Origin: Actinocatenispora sp963815125
GTDB taxonomy: Bacteria > Actinomycetota > Actinomycetes > Mycobacteriales > Micromonosporaceae
Length of the DNA stretch: 64,000 bases
NCBI GenBank assembly: GCA_963815125.1
Contig: CAWFFM010000003.1
Span: 496,001 to 560,000, forward strand
Direction: 5' to 3'
Shown: piece after piece, positions 59,361 through 64,000 of the stretch
How positions within the stretch are numbered: the stretch's first letter is position 1
Layout: each line of letters opens with the position of its first letter
Program-made: the position numbers and the translations under genes
The notes under the pieces: generated by a model
What the model was told of the DNA's origin: nothing
What the model saw: the letters and a program-made list of their open reading frames with translations, nothing else
The model's database searches: none

Positions 59361-60671
59361 CGGCGGGACGTGGCGATCGTGGCCGTGTCCACCGGGATCT
59401 CCTTCGCCGGAGACTTCATGGCCGCCACCGCGCTGACGCTCGCGCTGCAGTCGCACGGCGCGTCCGGGCTCGCCGTCGCCGCACTGCTGTTCGCCGCGAC
59501 CCTGCCGACGGTCGTACTGACCTCGTGGGCCGGGCGGATCGCCGACCGGTACTCCAGCCGTACCCTGCTCATCTGCGTCGGCGCCGGCCAGGCACTGGTC
59601 TGTACCGCGCTGGCGTTCGTCACGACGCCCGCCGCGGTGATCGCGCTGATGGCGGTACTCGCCGCCGGCCTCGCCGTCACCGGCCCGACGCTGTCCGCGC
59701 TGGTGCCGGCGATGGTGACCCGGGAGCAACTGCCCCGCGCGGCGGCCAACATCCAGACCGTACGGATGCTGGGCATCCTGGCCGGGCCCGCGCTGGCCGG
59801 GCTGCTGGTCGGCGCGTACGACGGACCCCGGGTGCCGTTGCTGGTCGACGCGGCGAGCTATCTCGCGATAGTGGCCGCCGGCCTGCTGGTACGCACGGTA
59901 CGCCGCGGCGGCCCGCTGACCCGGCCCGATGGCGGACGGGCCGCCGGCGGGGTGGCGCTGGTACGCCGTGACCCGCTGCTGGTCGGTTTCCTCGTCCTGC
60001 TCAGCGGTGGCGTCGCCGCGGTGACCGCCGACAACGTCGGCGCGGTGTTCCTCATCCGGGGCACCCTGCACGCATCCGCCTCGGTGTACGGGCTGCTGGA
60101 AGCGCTGTGGACGGTCGCGGTGATCATCGGTACCTGGCTGCTCGGCCGGCGTACGCCCGGCGATGTCGGCCTGGTATGGGTCGTGGCGGTGGGGCTGGTG
60201 CTCAGCGGTCTGGTGATGTTGGGGATCTCGGCCGTACCGACGGTGCCCTGGCTGGTGCCGCTCTTCCTGGTCGGCGGCCTGGCCAACGGCGGATTCAACC
60301 TGGTCGGCGGGGTACTGCTCGGTCGCCGGGTCGAGCCAGCGGCGCGGGGACGGGTCGGCGCGGTGTTCAGCGGGGTGATCAACGCCGGCACCCTGATCGG
60401 GTTCGTCGCCGGTGGACTGCTGCTGGAGGTACTCGCACCCCGTACGTTGTTCGCGGTGAGCGGGCTGGCTGCGCTGCTGGTGATCGGCACCCTGGCGGTG
60501 CCGGTGCTGCGGGCGGCCCACCGGGCGGCGCCCGCCGCCGGGCTCCCCGCCGATGCGGTCCCCGCCGCCACGGTCCCAGCCGCCACGGTCCCCGCCGGCA
60601 CGGTCCCGACCGGCACAGTTCAGGCTGGCAGCCTCCCGGCCGCGGACGCGCCAGCTGCCGGGTTGCCGTAG
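59322..60671 (+). CDS. MFS family exporter
   Basis: About 449 residues, 12 membrane helices. The MFS loop 2-3 motif is RIADRYSSRTLLICVGAGQ. The middle loop and helix 7-12 half include RTVRRGGPLTRPDGG, ALWTVAVIIGTWLLGR and VFSGVINAGTLIGFVAGGLL. It looks like a drug exporter of the DHA-like or enterobactin-exporter (EntS) type. The C-terminal tail is Ala/Pro/Thr-rich repeats (VPAATVPAATVPAGTVPTGT). The start is ATG 59322 or 59343; both lie inside a palindrome, and no good ribosome-binding site is seen. It diverges from helR. Confidence 0.88.
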   Translation: MKDYFRKMSFIPVRRDVAIVAVSTGISFAGDFMAATALTLALQSHGASGLAVAALLFAATLPTVVLTSWAGRIADRYSSRTLLICVGAGQALVCTALAFVTTPAAVIALMAVLAAGLAVTGPTLSALVPAMVTREQLPRAAANIQTVRMLGILAGPALAGLLVGAYDGPRVPLLVDAASYLAIVAAGLLVRTVRRGGPLTRPDGGRAAGGVALVRRDPLLVGFLVLLSGGVAAVTADNVGAVFLIRGTLHASASVYGLLEALWTVAVIIGTWLLGRRTPGDVGLVWVVAVGLVLSGLVMLGISAVPTVPWLVPLFLVGGLANGGFNLVGGVLLGRRVEPAARGRVGAVFSGVINAGTLIGFVAGGLLLEVLAPRTLFAVSGLAALLVIGTLAVPVLRAAHRAAPAAGLPADAVPAATVPAATVPAGTVPTGTVQAGSLPAADAPAAGLP

Positions 60672-60676
60672 CCCAC

Positions 60677-60705
60677 GGTCCCCGGGCCGGGCGGGCCCGG
60701 GGACC
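60677..60705. terminator. Bidirectional terminator between MFS and peptidase genes
   Basis: GGTCCCCGGGCC (60677-60688) pairs with GGCCCGGGGACC (60694-60705), 12 perfect bp with a 5-nt loop, between convergent genes. Confidence 0.75.
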
Positions 60706-60712
60706 GGAGGGA

Positions 60713-61474
60713 TCAGACCGTACCGGACTGCCACCACCAGGCCCGGCCGAGCTCGGCGCGGCTGTCCACGTGCTGGTGGTCCTCGGTGTAGGCCTCCAGG
60801 CCGGAGAAGCCGGAGGTCTCGGCCTTCCGGTAGAGGGTGAGGTTCCCGACGCTGGAAGCCAGGTCGGCGGCGCAGCCGTACATGTGCATGCTGTCGCTCG
60901 CGCCGCCCACATCGGAGTTGTGCTGGATGCTGCGGAACCCGGAGTTGACGGTGATCGGCACGTTGCCGATCTTCACCCGCACCGCCTCCAGCTTGTACAT
61001 CAGCCGGCGCGCGTACTCCTTGGCGGTGGTGGCGCTGACCTTGCCGCCGCTGAACGTGCCGGAGATCCGGTCGGTGAACTCGCTCCAGTTGAAGTGTGCG
61101 GTGGAGCCGTCGCTGCTCTCCAGCGCGTTCAGCTTGCTCTGCGTGCCGGAGCCGACCACGCCGTCGGCGCCCAGCCCGTACGCGGACTGGAACCGCTTGA
61201 CCGCCGCGGTCGTCGCGGGGCCGAACGAGCCGTCCACGGCGACGTACGTGTGGCTGGCGCTGCCCGCGGCCCAGCCGGCGACCCGGATCTGCAGTTCCTT
61301 CACGGCCGCGCCGCTGGAACCCTGCTGCAGGGTGCCGCCCCACGAGTAGGCCTGCGCTGCGCCCGCGAACAGTGGGCCGACCAGCGCGCCCGCGCCGATC
61401 GCGATCGCGCCGCCGGCGACTCCGCGCAGCAGCTGTCGGCGGTTCAGACCGGACGTACGGGAAAGGTTCGTCAT
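60713..61474 (-). CDS. Tat-exported peptidoglycan-binding M15-like peptidase
   Basis: 253 residues. Twin-arginine signal LNRRQLLRGVAGGAIAIGAGALVG. A PG_binding_1 domain (GSSGAAVKELQIRVAGW to VDGSFGPATTAAVKRFQSAYGLGADGVVGSGT) precedes an M15-type domain: VNSGFRSIQHNSDVGGASDSMHMYGCAADL provides zinc ligands His and Asp, and EDHQHVDSRAELGRAWW the third His. It is a D-Ala-D-Ala carboxypeptidase-like wall hydrolase. ATG 61474 follows TTGGAGG. A TAGCGCGCTA palindrome lies 52 bp upstream of the start. Confidence 0.9.
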   Translation of the reverse strand: MTNLSRTSGLNRRQLLRGVAGGAIAIGAGALVGPLFAGAAQAYSWGGTLQQGSSGAAVKELQIRVAGWAAGSASHTYVAVDGSFGPATTAAVKRFQSAYGLGADGVVGSGTQSKLNALESSDGSTAHFNWSEFTDRISGTFSGGKVSATTAKEYARRLMYKLEAVRVKIGNVPITVNSGFRSIQHNSDVGGASDSMHMYGCAADLASSVGNLTLYRKAETSGFSGLEAYTEDHQHVDSRAELGRAWWWQSGTV

Positions 61475-61609
61475 GGTACCTCCAAGAGGGGATCGGGTAC
61501 GCAGCCATGGTGGCTTATTTCGTGTTAGCGCGCTAGAGGGAAGATTTGTGCCGGAACCCGGCAGCCACCCGGCACCGGGAGACCGCGGTCACGCGGTTAC
61601 TGTCGGGCC

Positions 61610-62464
61610 GTGAGCATGTTGCGGCGGCCCCGGGTCGGGCACATCCAGTTCCTCAACTGTCTGCCGATCTACTGGGGCCTGATGCGCTCCGGCGCACTCG
61701 CCGACGTGGAGCTGACCAAGGCCACCCCGGACATGCTGAACGACGCGCTGGTCGCCGGTGATCTCGACATCGGGCCGATCAGCCTGGTCGAATACCTGCG
61801 GCACGCCGACGAACTGCTGCTGCTGCGCGACATCGCGGTGGGTAGCGACGGCCCGGTGCTGTCGGTCAACCTGGTCCACACCCAGCCACTGTCCGAACTG
61901 GACGGTCGGCGGGTCGGGCTCGGCTCCACCAGCCGGACCGGCGTGCTGCTCGCCCAGCTGCTGCTCGCCCAGAAGTACGGCGTGACCCCCGAGTACTTCC
62001 GCTGTTCGCCGGAGCTGGGCACGATGCTGCTGGAGGCCGACGCCGGCGTGGTCATCGGCGACGTCGCGCTGCGCGCCATGTACGAGGCCGAGCACCGGCC
62101 CGGCCTGTCGGTCACCGACCTGGGCGCGGCCTGGCGGGAGTGGACCGGGCTGCCGATGGTGTTCGCGGTGTGGGCGGTGCGGCGGGACTACGCGGCGGCG
62201 AACCCGGGCCTGGTCAAGGACGTGCACACCGCGTTCCTGCGGTCCAAGGACCTCTGCCTGGCCGAGCTGGACGAGGTGGTCGCCTCGGCCGCCCGGTGGG
62301 AACCGTTCGACGAGGCCACCCTGGCGCATTACTACCAGGTGCTCGACTTCTCCCTGGGCGAGCGCCAGGTGTCCGGGTTGCGTGAGTTCGCCCGCCGGGC
62401 GGCCGTCTTCGGCCACGTCCCTGAGCTGCCGGCCGACGGCCCCGCCTTCTTCACCGGCAGCTGA
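61610..62464 (+). CDS. mqnA: Chorismate dehydratase MqnA
   Basis: 284 residues. MqnA makes 3-enolpyruvyl-benzoate (3-[(1-carboxyvinyl)oxy]benzoate) from chorismate, the first step of the futalosine menaquinone route. The type-2 periplasmic-binding-like fold is visible: VGHIQFLNCLPIYWGL, DLDIGPISLVEYLRHADELLLL, GLGSTSRTGVLLAQLLLAQKYG, DAGVVIGDVALRAMYEAEHRP, DLGAAWREWTGLPMVFAVW. GTG at 61610 gives a short start. With an MqnE-derived protein at 39017, the organism should use the futalosine pathway; true MqnE, MqnC and MqnD lie outside the window. Confidence 0.95.
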   Translation: MSMLRRPRVGHIQFLNCLPIYWGLMRSGALADVELTKATPDMLNDALVAGDLDIGPISLVEYLRHADELLLLRDIAVGSDGPVLSVNLVHTQPLSELDGRRVGLGSTSRTGVLLAQLLLAQKYGVTPEYFRCSPELGTMLLEADAGVVIGDVALRAMYEAEHRPGLSVTDLGAAWREWTGLPMVFAVWAVRRDYAAANPGLVKDVHTAFLRSKDLCLAELDEVVASAARWEPFDEATLAHYYQVLDFSLGERQVSGLREFARRAAVFGHVPELPADGPAFFTGS

Positions 62465-62567
62465 CCGCACCGCACCGTTCTCTCCTGGGACCCGCAGATT
62501 CGTCGGAGCGCGGCTGTCGGGGCGACCCCAATTCGACCAGATGTCCGGTTCCCCTGCACCCGAGGCT

Positions 62568-62606
62568 TGTTACAGTTTCTTGCTCGAACGGTCGGATGCT
62601 GTAACA
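62568..62606. promoter_or_regulatory. Operator-like dyad at the paaA promoter
   Basis: TGTTACAG (62568-62575) and CTGTAACA (62599-62606) are perfect inverted arms 23 bp apart. They bracket a possible promoter (TTGCTC at 62580-62585, 16 bp, TAACAC at 62602-62607). The ribosome-binding site AGGGGG and ATG 62632 follow. Control by a PaaR-like regulator is expected but unproven. Confidence 0.45.
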
Positions 62607-62631
62607 CTGGACGCGAGGACAGGGGGCGTGC

Positions 62632-63699
62632 ATGGAGCGCGAGTCAGCGACCGGTGGCGGGGCCGTACCCGGCGCGTCCGGCCTGCTTGATCAGGTTGCC
62701 GCGGCCGAGGCGGAGCTGCGTGAGGCGGCGGGCCGCGACCGTGCACCCGGCGGCGGTGCCAGCGAGCAGGAGCTCGCCGACTACTTCGATGCGGTGATCG
62801 CCGCCGACCAGAAGATCGAGCCGCGCGACTGGATGCCGGAGAAGTACCGGCAGGGCCTGATCCGGCAGATCGCCCAGCACGCCCATTCGGAGATCATCGG
62901 GATGCAGCCGGAAGGCAACTGGCTGACCCGGGCGCCGTCGCTGCACCGCAAGGCGATCCTGCTGGCCAAGGTGCAGGACGAGGCCGGTCACGGCCTCTAC
63001 CTGTACGCCGCTGCCGAGACCCTCGGCATCGACCGTGACGAGCTGTACGACCGGCTGCTGACCGGTCGGCAGAAGTACAGTTCCATCTTCAACTACCCGA
63101 CGCTGACCTGGGCCGACGTCGGCGCGATCGGCTGGCTGGTGGACGGCGCGGCGATCGTCAACCAGGTGCCGCTGTGTCGCTGCTCGTACGGGCCGTACGC
63201 GCGGGCGATGATCCGGGTCTGCAAGGAGGAGTCCTTCCACCAACGGCAGGGCTTCGACATCCTCTACACCCTGGCCCGCGGCACCGACGCGCAGCGGGCG
63301 ATGGCGCAGGATGCGGTGGACCGCTGGTGGTACCCGAGCCTGGCGATGTTCGGGCCGCCGGACGGCGACTCCACCCACTCCGAGCAGTCGATGGCCTGGA
63401 AGATCAAGCGGTTCAGCAACGACGAACTGCGGCAGAAGTTCGTGGACATGACCGCGCAGCAGGCCGACGTGCTGGGACTCCGGCTGCCCGACGACGACCT
63501 GCGGCTGGACCCGGAGACCGGGCACTACCACTACACCAGCCCCGACTTCGACGAGCTGATGACCGTGATCGCAGGCGACGGGCCGTGCAACCGGGAACGG
63601 ATCGCCAGCCGGCGGCGGGCGTACGAGGACGGTGCCTGGGTGCGCGAGTCGGCGGCGGCGTACGCGGCGAAACAGCAGACGAAGAGGGCAGCGGCATGA
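62632..63699 (+). CDS. paaA: Phenylacetyl-CoA epoxidase subunit PaaA
   Basis: 355 residues, catalytic subunit of the PaaABCE phenylacetyl-CoA 1,2-epoxidase. The diiron four-helix bundle is visible: IEPRDWMPEKYRQGLIRQIAQHAHSEIIGM (Glu-rich first helix), LLAKVQDEAGHGLYLYAAAETLG (E-X-X-H type), and VCKEESFHQRQGFDILYTLARG (E-X2-H type). The C-terminal MAWKIKRFSNDELRQKFVDM is conserved. It starts at ATG 62632 with a long N-terminal extension (about 40 residues). It overlaps paaB by 4 bp (ATGA). Confidence 0.97.
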   Translation: MERESATGGGAVPGASGLLDQVAAAEAELREAAGRDRAPGGGASEQELADYFDAVIAADQKIEPRDWMPEKYRQGLIRQIAQHAHSEIIGMQPEGNWLTRAPSLHRKAILLAKVQDEAGHGLYLYAAAETLGIDRDELYDRLLTGRQKYSSIFNYPTLTWADVGAIGWLVDGAAIVNQVPLCRCSYGPYARAMIRVCKEESFHQRQGFDILYTLARGTDAQRAMAQDAVDRWWYPSLAMFGPPDGDSTHSEQSMAWKIKRFSNDELRQKFVDMTAQQADVLGLRLPDDDLRLDPETGHYHYTSPDFDELMTVIAGDGPCNRERIASRRRAYEDGAWVRESAAAYAAKQQTKRAAA

Positions 63700-64000
63700 G
63701 CGGCGACGCACACACCGACGAGACCGGCACCCGGGCGGCCTGGCCGCTGTGGGAGGTGTTCGTGCGTCCCCGCCGCGGCCTGTCGCACAGCCATGTCGGT
63801 AGCCTGCACGCCCCGGACGCCGAGATGGCCCTGCGCAACGCCCGGGACCTCTACACCCGGCGGCAGGAGGGCGTGTCGATCTGGGTCGTGCCCGCCGGTG
63901 CGATCACCGCGTCCAGCCCGGACGAGAAGGACGCCTTCTTCGACCCGGCCGCCGACAAGGTCTACCGGCATCCCACGTTCTATCCCGTACCCGAGGGAGC
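63696..64000 (+). CDS. paaB: Phenylacetyl-CoA epoxidase subunit PaaB, partial
   Basis: The first 101 residues are present before the window ends; only the last few residues may be missing. WPLWEVFVRPRRGLSHSHVGSLHAPDAEMALRNARDLYTRRQEGVSIWVVPAGAI and YRHPTFYPVPEG are typical PaaB, the small subunit that bridges PaaA/PaaC dimers. The ATG overlaps the paaA stop. Confidence 0.95.
   Translation, partial: MSGDAHTDETGTRAAWPLWEVFVRPRRGLSHSHVGSLHAPDAEMALRNARDLYTRRQEGVSIWVVPAGAITASSPDEKDAFFDPAADKVYRHPTFYPVPEG

Overview
The window is about 70% GC and comes from an actinobacterium, probably Micromonosporales-like (inferred from gene content and style, not from a database search). Supporting signs are Lsr2, CarD, a ClpC1-type unfoldase, many GTG starts, futalosine menaquinone genes, mycobacterial-type gene order, and dense ATGA/GTGA start-stop overlaps. 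No rRNA, tRNA, insertion sequence or CRISPR array was seen.

Layout. 1-9000: a conserved core block, lsr2 - clpC - mutY - disA - radA - lpqE-like lipoprotein. 9100-13950: a compact insertion (UbiA prenyltransferase, SAM methyltransferase, acyl-CoA dehydrogenase, type III polyketide synthase, membrane-anchored redoxin-like protein), which looks like a small biosynthetic cluster. 14150-17100: the core block resumes with carD, ispD, ispF and a TPR membrane protein; mycobacteria keep carD next to lpqE, so the cluster interrupts a conserved order. 17200-20200: GOLPH3-like protein, APC permease, GNAT enzyme. 20200-30700: the tyrosine/homogentisate pathway (hmgA, an unknown protein, fahA, an HisC-type aminotransferase, hppD, an Lrp/AsnC regulator), interleaved with a lipoprotein, a secreted tandem guanyl ribonuclease, an intergenic array of inverted GCATTTTCCC motifs, and two RDD membrane proteins.

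30900-32900: a two-gene module (small HTH protein plus orphan ClpC N-domain protein) under a doubled GTCAA-N6-TTGAC operator, then a Cds1-like PLP enzyme. 32950-44950: envelope and secreted proteins, including a 1275-residue low-complexity zinc-ribbon protein, a NlpC/P60 hydrolase with a structured leader, a C39-like peptidase and a CAP protein, plus an arylamine N-acetyltransferase and an MqnE-derived protein that has lost its radical-SAM core. 45000-50050: gamma-glutamyltransferase and a cobalamin-riboswitch-controlled btuFCD importer.

50200-60700: an FAD oxidoreductase, two HelD-family RNA-polymerase-recycling ATPases flanking a flavin monooxygenase, an ArsR-like regulator, a Nudix hydrolase and an MFS exporter whose start lies in a 46-bp palindrome. 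60700-64000: a Tat-exported M15-like peptidase, mqnA (chorismate dehydratase) and the start of the phenylacetate operon (paaA and a paaB cut by the window edge).

Most original observations: the ribonuclease whose second domain keeps guanine recognition but lacks catalytic residues; the split ClpC2-like module with its operator pair; the MqnE paralogue without an iron-sulfur motif; the type III PKS insertion; the GCATTTTCCC array; and the HelD/monooxygenase/HelR/MFS neighbourhood.
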